NCBI RefSeq assembly: GCF_013744875.1
Contig: NZ_CP059399.1
Span: 1,054,001 to 1,118,000, forward strand
Reading direction: 5' to 3'
Length of the DNA: 64,000 nt
From: Nocardia huaxiensis
GTDB taxonomy: Bacteria; Actinomycetota; Actinomycetes; Mycobacteriales; Mycobacteriaceae
Shown: positions 35,052 through 42,120 of the stretch, in pieces
How the letters are laid out: each line of letters starts with the position of its first letter
Position numbering within the stretch: the first letter of the stretch is position 1
Position numbers and translations under genes: made by a program
The notes under the pieces: generated by a model
Database searches by the model: none
What the model was told of the DNA's origin: nothing
The model's input: the letters and a program-made list of their open reading frames with translations, nothing else

Positions 35052-35696
35052 CTAGGCGGGCTTCTCCAGCAGTGGCGTGATGGTCGCGGTGTCGGTGACG
35101 AAGGCGTGCCCCTGGAATGCGAATTCCTCCCAGGCGCGCGCCATTCCGGGTTCGTCGCGCCCGCCGACGGCATCCTCGACGACCACCGGGATGAAGCCCA
35201 GATCGGTGGAGTGCGTGACGGTCGGGACGATGCCGATCTCCAGGGCGACACCCGCGATGGCGTACGCCCCGATGCCGAGATCGCGCAGCGTGGACGCCAG
35301 CGGCGTGCCCTCGAAGGCCGACATGGAGGTCTTGTCGAAGACCATCTCGCCCTCCTGCGGCTGCAGTTCGGGGACCAGCTGGAAGCCGGGCGTATCGCGC
35401 TGCAGGATCGGATGCACGGCCTCCGGCGAGTCCACACCCTGCCAGCTCATCGCCATGCGCAGCGCGAACGCGCCCATGAGCCGCTTGGGCAGGAACATGT
35501 GCCGCAGGAAGATGATCGGATACCCGCCGCGCCGCGCGGCCTCGACCACGTGCACGACCTTCTCGATGATCTGCGGACCGTGTTCGAGCTGCGACAGCAC
35601 CCCGACCTGCATGTCGTACACGATCAACGCCATGCGCTCGGGCGCGCAGACGTCCTCGAGTGTCTCCGGAATCTCCACACCGTTCCCGTGTCGCAT
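35052..35696 (-). CDS. Isochorismatase-fold protein lacking the catalytic cysteine
   Basis: A 214-residue protein of the isochorismatase-like (cysteine) hydrolase fold. Asp28 (MALIVYDMQVGVLSQLEHG) and Lys122 (MVFDKTSMSAFEGTPLAS) of the usual Asp-Lys-Cys triad are present. The position of the nucleophilic Cys, normally in a 'GVxTxxCV' turn, reads AIAGVALEIGIVPTVTHSTD, with Gly155 where Cys is expected. I recall related proteobacterial proteins with the same 'LEIGI.PTV' form, so it may define a subfamily that is non-hydrolytic or uses another mechanism. The insert MFLPKRLMGAFALRMAMSWQ also differs from classical members. GGAGAAGCG precedes the ATG at 35696. It converges on ligD with a 10-nt gap. 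Confidence 0.83.
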   Translation of the reverse strand: MRHGNGVEIPETLEDVCAPERMALIVYDMQVGVLSQLEHGPQIIEKVVHVVEAARRGGYPIIFLRHMFLPKRLMGAFALRMAMSWQGVDSPEAVHPILQRDTPGFQLVPELQPQEGEMVFDKTSMSAFEGTPLASTLRDLGIGAYAIAGVALEIGIVPTVTHSTDLGFIPVVVEDAVGGRDEPGMARAWEEFAFQGHAFVTDTATITPLLEKPA

Positions 35697-35767
35697 CGCT
35701 TCTCCGCTATAGCTCGCTCCCGCAACAACTTCCGATCTTCACAGTACCCATCTTCGCCACTCGCCTC

Positions 35768-35859
35768 TCGTCATCCCGGCATGCTTTTGGCCGGGATCCA
35801 CACGCGGAAGTGCTGCGCGGACAGGGTGGATCCCGGCCAAAAGCGCGCCGGGATGACGA
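35768..35859. repeat. Palindromic extragenic element (TCATCCCGG type)
   Basis: Left arm 35768-35802 and right arm 35825-35859 are inverted copies of 35 nt with three mismatches: TCGTCATCCCGG...GGGATCCACA against GGTGGATCCC...GGGATGACGA. The loop is 22 nt. A partial third copy (GTCCGGGATGACGAGGCGG) follows at 35867-35885. The element fills the 400-nt gap between the isochorismatase-fold gene and the lipase, where I see no gene. A similar string (GGTCATCCCGGCGCGC) occurs near 50418, suggesting a dispersed family. Confidence 0.8.
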
Positions 35860-36096
35860 GGCGGTCGTCCGGGATGACGAGGCGGGTCGTCCCCCCCCAC
35901 ACGGAAATACTGATGACACGCATAAGTCGATGCGCACCAGTCGGTTTCACCCGCAACACCCTGGCAACGACACGCGCAACCCGTTGACCTGGAGTGATAG
36001 CCGCAGTAACTTGAGTGGTCCGATGCGCCGGAGTAGTGGTCGGCGCGGTTTGCGAGTCCGTAGTGCCTGGAGCGTCGGTGATAGGACGCTGGAGGC

Positions 36097-37386
36097 GTGA
36101 TGCGGCGGGATGGCGCACGGTTCGAGGGATACTCACGGACTTTTGCAGGAGGTTCGCCGGCCGTCCCCGTCAGAAGATCCGGTTGGCGGGCGGTGCTCAT
36201 CGCGGTGGCAGCGCTCGCGGCGGCACTGCTCGTGCTCCCGGTGACGCGGGCCGACATCCCGTTTCCGGATGACGATCCGTTCTACTCCCAGCCGATGGGG
36301 CTGGACGCCTATGCCAATGGGGCCGTGCTGGATTCGCGGCCGATCTCGGTGCTCGGACTGCCGCTGCCGGTGGCCGGGTGGCAGTTGAAGTATCGCACCA
36401 CCGATGCGGCCGGAGATCCGGTGGCGGATGTGACGACCGTGCTGCGGCCGCTGCTGCCGTGGCTGGGGGCGGGGATGCGGCCGCTGGTGTCGTATCAGGT
36501 GGCGGAGGACAGTCTGGGTACCCGGTGCGCGCCGTCGTTCGCACTGGCCGGCGGGCGGGACTGGTCGATCGTGAACACCCTGCTGGACGTGCCGTTCCTG
36601 GCGGAGATGCTGCGCCGGGGCTGGGCGGTGGTGGTGTCCGATTACGAGGGACCGCAGTCCCGCTTCTTCGATGGCGTGAACTCCGGCCAGGCGGTGCTGG
36701 ACGGGGTGCGGGCCGCGAAATCGTTTCCGCCCCTGGGGATCACCGATTCCAGTCCGCTCGGGGCGTGGGGCTATTCGGGCGGCGCGTTCGCCACACTGTG
36801 GGCCGCGCAGCTGCGCGCGACCTACGCGCCGGAGCTGTGGTTCGCGGGGGTGTCCTCGGGCGGTCTGCCCGCCGATATCGCCGCCATTGCCCGGGAGGCC
36901 GACGGCAGCGTCCAGGCCGGGCTCAGCATCCTCATAGTTATCGCCATGGCGCGCAGTGCGTCCGGGCTCGGGATACCGGGGCTGTTGAACGACGACGGGC
37001 GCGCCATGCTGAATCAGGAGGCGGCGGCCTGCGGTTCGGATCTGGTGGCGCGCTACCTGCACCGGCACGTGGATGATTTCGCCGCGGAACCGGGCCTGCT
37101 GTGGCATCCGGTCTTCCGCGCGGCGGTCGAGCCGCAGGAACTGGGCCGCAGTGCGCCCGACGTGCCGCTGTACCTGTACCACAGCACCACCGACGACGTC
37201 GTTCCCGTCGCGGGCTTCGATCGGCTGTTGAACCGCTACTGCGAGTTGGGCGCGGACGTCACGGCCCTGCGCTCGGGAGTACCCGGCCACAATGCGGCGG
37301 CCCTGCTGGAATCGGTGGGTGCCATGAACTTCCTGGCCGATCGTTTCGCGGGCATCGCGCCCGCCCGCGGCTGCGTCACCCGCTAG
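36097..37386 (+). CDS. Secreted lipase (secretory lipase / LIP family)
   Basis: A 429-residue exported alpha/beta hydrolase. A basic N-terminus and hydrophobic helix (AVLIAVAALAAALLVLPVTR-ADIP) form the signal. The body has the LIP-family entry DDDPFYSQPMGLDAYANGAV, YRTTDAAGDPVADVTTVLRP, SYQVAEDSLGTRCAPSFALA, GWAVVVSDYEGPQSRFFDG, the nucleophile elbow GAWGYSGGAFATLWAAQL, the acid region LYLYHSTTDDVVPVAGFDRL and a histidine near the end (VPGHNAAALL). Such enzymes release fatty acids from host or environmental lipids. Start choice is uncertain: GTG 36097 and ATG 36100 are adjacent, with GGAGG very close and AGGA further back. It is followed by a strong symmetric hairpin. Confidence 0.87.
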   Translation: MMRRDGARFEGYSRTFAGGSPAVPVRRSGWRAVLIAVAALAAALLVLPVTRADIPFPDDDPFYSQPMGLDAYANGAVLDSRPISVLGLPLPVAGWQLKYRTTDAAGDPVADVTTVLRPLLPWLGAGMRPLVSYQVAEDSLGTRCAPSFALAGGRDWSIVNTLLDVPFLAEMLRRGWAVVVSDYEGPQSRFFDGVNSGQAVLDGVRAAKSFPPLGITDSSPLGAWGYSGGAFATLWAAQLRATYAPELWFAGVSSGGLPADIAAIAREADGSVQAGLSILIVIAMARSASGLGIPGLLNDDGRAMLNQEAAACGSDLVARYLHRHVDDFAAEPGLLWHPVFRAAVEPQELGRSAPDVPLYLYHSTTDDVVPVAGFDRLLNRYCELGADVTALRSGVPGHNAAALLESVGAMNFLADRFAGIAPARGCVTR

Positions 37387-37395
37387 CCGCGGAGC

Positions 37396-37433
37396 GAGCC
37401 GCGCGTCATCCTCATCATCCTGACGCGCGGCTC
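37396..37433. terminator. Bidirectional terminator hairpin
   Basis: Perfect 13-nt arms GAGCCGCGCGTCA (37396-37408) and TGACGCGCGGCTC (37421-37433) enclose a 12-nt loop. It lies between the convergent stops of the lipase (37386) and the secreted unknown protein (37445), so it can serve both strands. Confidence 0.75.
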
Positions 37434-37444
37434 GTCACTCGGAC

Positions 37445-38089
37445 CTACTTGGTCGCCCACTTGGTGGTGCCGGGGGCGGCCGTCAGCGTCGAGATCAGGT
37501 CGATGCCGGCGATGACCAGCGTCGGCCCGCCGACCACGACGGTGCCGATGATCGCGCCGACGGTGGCGCCCGTGACCACGGTCGCCAGACCGGCCGGGCC
37601 ACCGGCGAATCCGGCGAGGCCCACCAGCGCACCGAGCGCGAGCCCGATGAAGCTGCCGATGGCGGTGGCGAGCCCGAACTGGCTGGCGAAGTTCTGCTGG
37701 GCGGCGAGGTTCTCGGCCGGCGAGGCGACCTCCCGCACGCCCGGGCGGGCGAGCGACACATCGCGCACGGCATCGATTTCCAGCGTGGCGCCGTCACCGC
37801 TCACGGTGGCGGGCAGGGTGTATTCGATGCCCTCTTCCTGCACCGAAACCGGCAGGCTGACCAGCGTATTGCCGGAGCGGTCGAGGACGTTGACGGTGCC
37901 GCCGGACAGTTCGAAGCGGCCGTCGGTCAGCGTGGTGACGACAGTGGTGCCGACCAGTTTGGTCTCATAACCCACATTCGGGACAGCGTCCTCGGCGTGG
38001 GCGACGCCGGCACCGGCAATGGCTACCGCCGTCACGACGGGTGCGGCGACGGCAGTGATCTTGCGCAGCATGGTGAATCCAATCTTCAT
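37445..38089 (-). CDS. Secreted protein of unknown function (DUF8020-like)
   Basis: A 214-residue exported protein. The signal peptide is MLRKITAVAAPVVTAVAIAG-AGVAHAED, cut after AHA. The first mature half is all-beta (NVGYETKLVGTTVVTTLTDG, RFELSGGTVNVLDRSGNTLV, SLPVSVQEEGIEYTLPATVS). The second half is Gly/Ala-rich and hydrophobic (ATAIGSFIGLALGALVGLAG, VVTGATVGAIIGTVVVGGPT), with one or two potential membrane-inserting segments. The beta half resembles the nocardial/rhodococcal DUF8020 family as I remember it; this was not checked. The start could be ATG 38089 or ATG 38071 (GGATTCACC upstream). Paralogues are common in Nocardia genomes and their function is unknown. Confidence 0.75.
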   Translation of the reverse strand: MKIGFTMLRKITAVAAPVVTAVAIAGAGVAHAEDAVPNVGYETKLVGTTVVTTLTDGRFELSGGTVNVLDRSGNTLVSLPVSVQEEGIEYTLPATVSGDGATLEIDAVRDVSLARPGVREVASPAENLAAQQNFASQFGLATAIGSFIGLALGALVGLAGFAGGPAGLATVVTGATVGAIIGTVVVGGPTLVIAGIDLISTLTAAPGTTKWATK

Positions 38090-38235
38090 CAGGTTTTCGA
38101 GGCAACACACGGCTCACACGAACGATTCCCTCCCTGCCAGGTGTGTGAACCGAAGATGAACAACTGCTGGCCCCTCGATCGCCTACGGTAGCGCCCCCTG
38201 CCGACACGTCGAATAATTTTCGACTCGAGTGTCGT

Positions 38236-39000
38236 TCAAATCAGCAGGTCGATCCCGAATCCCAAGGCGCACACCAGCGCCACGACCAGCAATGCCACCG
38301 CATCCGCCCGCCCTGGCGCGCCCGGTCGCGCGGTCAGCTCGCCGGTCCCGCCGCGGGTGGTGATGGCCTCCCCGAGTTCGCCCGCACGCCTGGTGGATAC
38401 GGCCATGGCGGCGGTCAGAATGTCGACGAGCGGGTTCTCGGTGGCCAGTTGCAGCATGGAATCCTTCGGCCGCAGCTTGCGGGCCGCGCGCAGAATGCGC
38501 ATCTCCTCCAGCAGCAGCGGCAGCCCACGCAGGGTCAGCGCCACCACCACGGCCCACTCGTCCACCGGAATCCGATGCCGGACGCCCTTGCGGGTCCAGC
38601 CGATCCGCCGCAGCGGCGCGCCGAGTTTCGCCAGCGCGGGGGCGACCTCACCCATGGGCGTGGTCCACGCGATCAGGAAGGAGGCGAACAGCAGGATGAA
38701 TCCGAACAGCACGATCTGCGCGTACCGCTGCAGCGCCACACTGCCCACGGGTGCGTTGATGAGCGCGCCGATGAGGATGCCCACCCAGATCCACCACGGA
38801 AAGCGCGGCAGCGTGCCCAATGGCAGGCGGGACAGCAACCAGACCGCAACCAGGAAGGCGGTGCTGAATCCGATCATCCACCAGCCCGGCGTGAACATGA
38901 GCAGCACGCTGACGGCGAAGACCGCGATCATCTTGGTGCCCGCCCACAGCCGATGCACCGGGCTGTCGACCGGCACCTCGCGCAGAATAACGCTGCTCAT
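38236..39000 (-). CDS. ECF transporter transmembrane protein EcfT
   Basis: A 254-residue EcfT (CbiQ-like) energy-coupling subunit, corresponding to M. tuberculosis Rv2325c. It has four or five membrane helices (MIAVFAVSVLLMFTPGWWMI, STAFLVAVWLLSRLPLGTLP, IVLFGFILLFASFLIAWTTP, AVALLVVALVCALGFGIDLL). The cytoplasmic coupling helix carries the Ala-Arg motifs that contact the ATPases (EEMRILRAARKLRPKD and AMAVSTRRAGELGEAITTRG). The ATG at 39000 overlaps the stop of the fused S-component/ATPase gene by 4 nt (ATGA), so both subunits are made in step. The substrate, probably a vitamin or metal, is not evident. Confidence 0.9.
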   Translation of the reverse strand: MSSVILREVPVDSPVHRLWAGTKMIAVFAVSVLLMFTPGWWMIGFSTAFLVAVWLLSRLPLGTLPRFPWWIWVGILIGALINAPVGSVALQRYAQIVLFGFILLFASFLIAWTTPMGEVAPALAKLGAPLRRIGWTRKGVRHRIPVDEWAVVVALTLRGLPLLLEEMRILRAARKLRPKDSMLQLATENPLVDILTAAMAVSTRRAGELGEAITTRGGTGELTARPGAPGRADAVALLVVALVCALGFGIDLLI

Positions 39001-41081
39001 CGAATGCCTCCGTCGATCTCGTGCATGGGGGCGACAGGCGTTGCGGGAGCGGCGGTTTCGACGATCCGCCCGTCCCGCAGGTGGACCGTGCGGTCGCACA
39101 CCGCCGCCACGTCCGACACATCGTGCGAGATGACGATCAGCGTCAGCCCCGAATCACGTAGTCGCGCAAGCAGTTCCACCACTCCGGCGCGGCCCTCCGG
39201 ATCCAGTCCGGCCAGGGGCTCGTCCAGCACCACCACCTGCGGGCGTCCGGCGACGAGGGCGGCCAGCACCACCCGCTTGGCCTGCCCGCCGGACAGTGAT
39301 TCGATGGAGCGCGAGGCCAGTATCCGATCCAGCCCGACCGCGTCCAGCGCGCGGGCGACCGCGGCGGTGCCGTGCCCGCCCCAGTCCTCGATCTCCTCGC
39401 CCACGGTCTGGCGCTGCAATTGCAGCCGCGAATGCTGGAAGGCCAGCTGCACGGATCCGATCCGCTTGTGCGCGGGGCGATTTCCGGTGAGCTCACGCAG
39501 TTCGCAGCTGCCCGCGGTGGGCACGATCAGCCCGGCCATGATCCAGGCCAGCGTGGATTTCCCGGATCCGTTGCCGCCCACCACGAGCAGCGTCTCACCG
39601 CGCCGCACGGTCAGGTCGACACCGTGCAGGGCGGGCGCTTCCCAGGGCGTGCCCCGGTTGTAGGTGTGCCGCACCTCGCGCAGTTCCAGCACCGGGTCGC
39701 CCATGGGCCGCCGCCGCGCATCGCGGACCGGTCGCGGCCAGGCGGGCAGATGGTCGACCGAACGGCCGCGTTCGAGGTGCACGACGCGATCGGCCGCCGC
39801 CGCATCGGCCTCGTGATGGGTCACCAGCACCACGGCCATCCGGTGCCGCCGCGGCAGCTCGGCCAGCAGCGCCACCAGGTCTCGCCGCCCTTCCGGATCG
39901 ATCATGGAGGTGGCCTCGTCGGCGATGAGCAGCGTGGGCTGCCGGGCCAGGGCCGCCGCCACGGCGAGCCGCTGCTGTTGCCCGCCGGAGAGGGTCGAGG
40001 TTTCGCGCCGCCCCATGCCGCCCAGTCCGACCTCGGTGAGCAGTCCGTCGATATCGACGCGGGCGGCGTCCGCGGTGGGCAGTCCCCACACCACGTCGTC
40101 GGCGACCAGCACGCCCAGGGTCTGACTTTCCGGGCGCTGCAACACCATTGCCGTTCCGCCGCGCACGCCGAGTCCGGCCGAACCGGGCCGGGTGACGGTG
40201 CCGCCGGTGGGCTGTCGTCCCGCGAGAATCCTTGTGAGCGTGGACTTCCCGGATCCGTTGTGGCCCACCACCGCGACGAATTCCCCGGTGCTCACCGTCA
40301 GATCGATGCCGTGCAGCGCGTCCGTGCGCGCCCCCGGATAGCGGAATGTGACCTGCCGCAAGGTAACCGGCAGCGGCGCGACGGGCCGGTCGTCCGCGGG
40401 CGCGTCGAGCAGGTCGTCCCGCCCCGGCAGCCACGCCAGCCGATCCAGCACCGATCCCAGCACGAACCAGGAGATCGCCCCGCTGATCACGATGGCGAGG
40501 GCGATGCCGCCGCCGATCCACAGCCACCACCAGCGCAGCATCATCTCGGTGAAGTCCGCGACCGACCGCCCGATCGGTTCCAGCCAGGACTGACGCGCCG
40601 CGAGACGCTCGACGCCGGTGGCCGTATTCCGGATACTGTCGAACAGCAGTTGGCGTGACCGGGAGAACAGCAGCAGCATTCCGACGGAGAACGATGCCCC
40701 CAGCAGTCCGGCCAGCAGTGACAATCCGAGCACCGCGAGGATTCCGCCGTGCCGTCGCTTGACCACGCCGATGATCCCGCCGACCACGGCCACGCCCACG
40801 ACATTGACCGCGGGCACGAGTCCGGCGGCCACGAAGGTCACCAGGGTGCCGGCCACGGTCGCGGTGAGCATGGCGCGCACGCGCTGCCGGTAGGCCAGCA
40901 GTCCCATGGGTACGGCCGCCACGAACTGCAGGGCGGCGGCGAACGGCACCAGCGATCCGACGGTGACGAGTGCGACGGTCGCGCCGCCCAGGACGGCCCC
41001 GTTGGCCAGTTCGATCGGGCGCAGTGGTCCCTTCGCGAGCGTGGGCGGGTCAGGGGCGAGGGGCGAGACGGTCACGCTCAC
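38997..41081 (-). CDS. ECF transporter: membrane S-component fused to two ABC ATPases
   Basis: A 694-residue fusion resembling M. tuberculosis Rv2326c. Residues ~25-215 carry about six membrane helices (GATVALVTVGSLVPFAAALQ, LLAYRQRVRAMLTATVAGTL, VVGVAVVGGIIGVVKRRHGG, WLWIGGGIALAIVISGAISW) and look like an S-component. The first ATPase follows (~230-445): Walker A VGHNGSGKSTLTRILAG (about residue 273), LSGGQQQRLAVAAALARQPT, Walker B LLIADEATSMIDPEGRRDL, switch His VLVTHHEADAA. The second (~455-690): Walker A VGGNGSGKSTLAWIMAGL, LSGGQAKRVVLAALVAGRPQ, Walker B VVVLDEPLAGLDPEGRAG, switch VISHDVSDVAAVC. All catalytic motifs are intact. Start GTG 41081; no clear ribosome site. It is coupled to EcfT, so the entire transporter is encoded by two genes. 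Confidence 0.9.
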   Translation of the reverse strand: MSVTVSPLAPDPPTLAKGPLRPIELANGAVLGGATVALVTVGSLVPFAAALQFVAAVPMGLLAYRQRVRAMLTATVAGTLVTFVAAGLVPAVNVVGVAVVGGIIGVVKRRHGGILAVLGLSLLAGLLGASFSVGMLLLFSRSRQLLFDSIRNTATGVERLAARQSWLEPIGRSVADFTEMMLRWWWLWIGGGIALAIVISGAISWFVLGSVLDRLAWLPGRDDLLDAPADDRPVAPLPVTLRQVTFRYPGARTDALHGIDLTVSTGEFVAVVGHNGSGKSTLTRILAGRQPTGGTVTRPGSAGLGVRGGTAMVLQRPESQTLGVLVADDVVWGLPTADAARVDIDGLLTEVGLGGMGRRETSTLSGGQQQRLAVAAALARQPTLLIADEATSMIDPEGRRDLVALLAELPRRHRMAVVLVTHHEADAAAADRVVHLERGRSVDHLPAWPRPVRDARRRPMGDPVLELREVRHTYNRGTPWEAPALHGVDLTVRRGETLLVVGGNGSGKSTLAWIMAGLIVPTAGSCELRELTGNRPAHKRIGSVQLAFQHSRLQLQRQTVGEEIEDWGGHGTAAVARALDAVGLDRILASRSIESLSGGQAKRVVLAALVAGRPQVVVLDEPLAGLDPEGRAGVVELLARLRDSGLTLIVISHDVSDVAAVCDRTVHLRDGRIVETAAPATPVAPMHEIDGGIR

Positions 41082-41184
41082 CAGTCTGCCGTGTGCGCAC
41101 CCGTGCTCGCGTACACCCGGCGCACGCGGGCAGAACCAATACGTCCGAAATCTCCGACTCCGTACGACTTGCAGTCATGCGCAA

Positions 41185-41197
41185 CTATGCATAGGTT
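41185..41197. promoter_or_regulatory. Perfect palindrome overlapping the -10 of the cation-efflux gene
   Basis: CTATGCATAG (41185-41194) is a perfect 10-nt palindrome, within a longer imperfect one (ATGC...GCAT), and overlaps the candidate -10 TAGGTT (41192-41197). The GTG start of the CDF gene lies 8 nt further on. The position suits an operator for a metal-responsive repressor, which is inference. Confidence 0.4.
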
Positions 41198-41205
41198 GGT
41201 CCACC

Positions 41206-42120
41206 GTGGGACATGATCATTCGCACGGCATCGCCCCCGAGAGTGCGTCGGGGAAGTACCTGAGCCGACTCGTGATGGCGCTCGGCATCGCCCTGGTCTT
41301 CATGGCGACCGAATTCGTCGTCGCCTTCCTCACCGACTCGCTGGCGCTGCTCTCCGACGCCGCGCACATGCTCACCGATGTGGTCGGCATCGCCATGGCG
41401 CTGTCGGCCATCCTGCTGGCCAAGCGCAGCCGGCCCACCTACACCCGCACCTTCGGCTACTACCGCGCGGAAGTCCTTGCGGCCCTGGCCAATGCGCTGC
41501 TGCTGTTCGGCGTCGCCATCTATGTGCTGTACGAGGCCATCGTGCGCCTGGGCGAGCCGCCGGAGGTGCCGGGCTGGCCGGTGCTGATCGTCGGCGCGCT
41601 GGGTCTGCTCGCCAATATCGTGTCCTTCCTGCTGCTGCGTTCCGGCGCGCAGGAGAGCCTGAATGTGCGCGGCGCCTACCTGGAGGTGTTCGCCGACCTC
41701 ATCGGCTCGGTCGGCGTGCTGCTCTCCGCCGCCATCACCCTGACCACGGGCTGGCGCTACGCCGACATGATCATCGGTGTGGCCATCGGCTTCTGGGTGC
41801 TGCCGCGCACCTACGTGCTGGCGCGCCGCTCGCTGCGAATCCTGTTCCAGCACAGCCCCGAAGGCATGGACGTGGAGCAGATCGCCACCGCCCTGCACGC
41901 CGTGCCCGGCGTCTCGGACGTGCACGATCTGCACGTCTGGACCCTCACCTCCGGCATGGAGGTGGCCTCGGCGCACATCACCGTCGCCGACGGCCACTCC
42001 GGGGACGAGGTGCTGCGCGCCGCCCAGCACGTGCTGGCCCACGACTTCCACATCGAGCACGCGACCCTCCAGGTGGAGGGCGCGGATTCGGCCCGCCGCT
42101 GCGCGGAGCTCAGCTGGTAG
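41206..42120 (+). CDS. Cation diffusion facilitator (CzcD-like zinc/cobalt efflux)
   Basis: A 304-residue membrane antiporter exporting divalent metals (Zn, Co, Cd or Ni) in exchange for protons. The N-terminus is His-rich (VGHDHSHG). Six membrane helices include the metal sites FLTDSLALLSDAAHMLTDVV (HxxxD in helix 2) and AYLEVFADLIGSVGVLLSAA (AD in helix 5). The fold has the CzcD-type TRTFGYYRAEVLAALANALL between them. The cytoplasmic C-terminal domain contains the ferredoxin-like DVHDLHVWTLTSGMEVASAH and HDFHIEHATLQVE. The GTG at 41206 has TAGGTT 8 nt upstream and no ribosome site. Regulation may involve the palindrome over that -10. Its end overlaps the convergent monooxygenase by 11 nt. 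The metal cannot be decided. Confidence 0.92.
   Translation: MGHDHSHGIAPESASGKYLSRLVMALGIALVFMATEFVVAFLTDSLALLSDAAHMLTDVVGIAMALSAILLAKRSRPTYTRTFGYYRAEVLAALANALLLFGVAIYVLYEAIVRLGEPPEVPGWPVLIVGALGLLANIVSFLLLRSGAQESLNVRGAYLEVFADLIGSVGVLLSAAITLTTGWRYADMIIGVAIGFWVLPRTYVLARRSLRILFQHSPEGMDVEQIATALHAVPGVSDVHDLHVWTLTSGMEVASAHITVADGHSGDEVLRAAQHVLAHDFHIEHATLQVEGADSARRCAELSW

Noticed and set aside
35739..36257. A 172-codon minus-strand frame over the palindromic element
   Set aside because: It crosses the repeat and the lipase signal region, has no family resemblance and depends on the inverted repeat for its open length.
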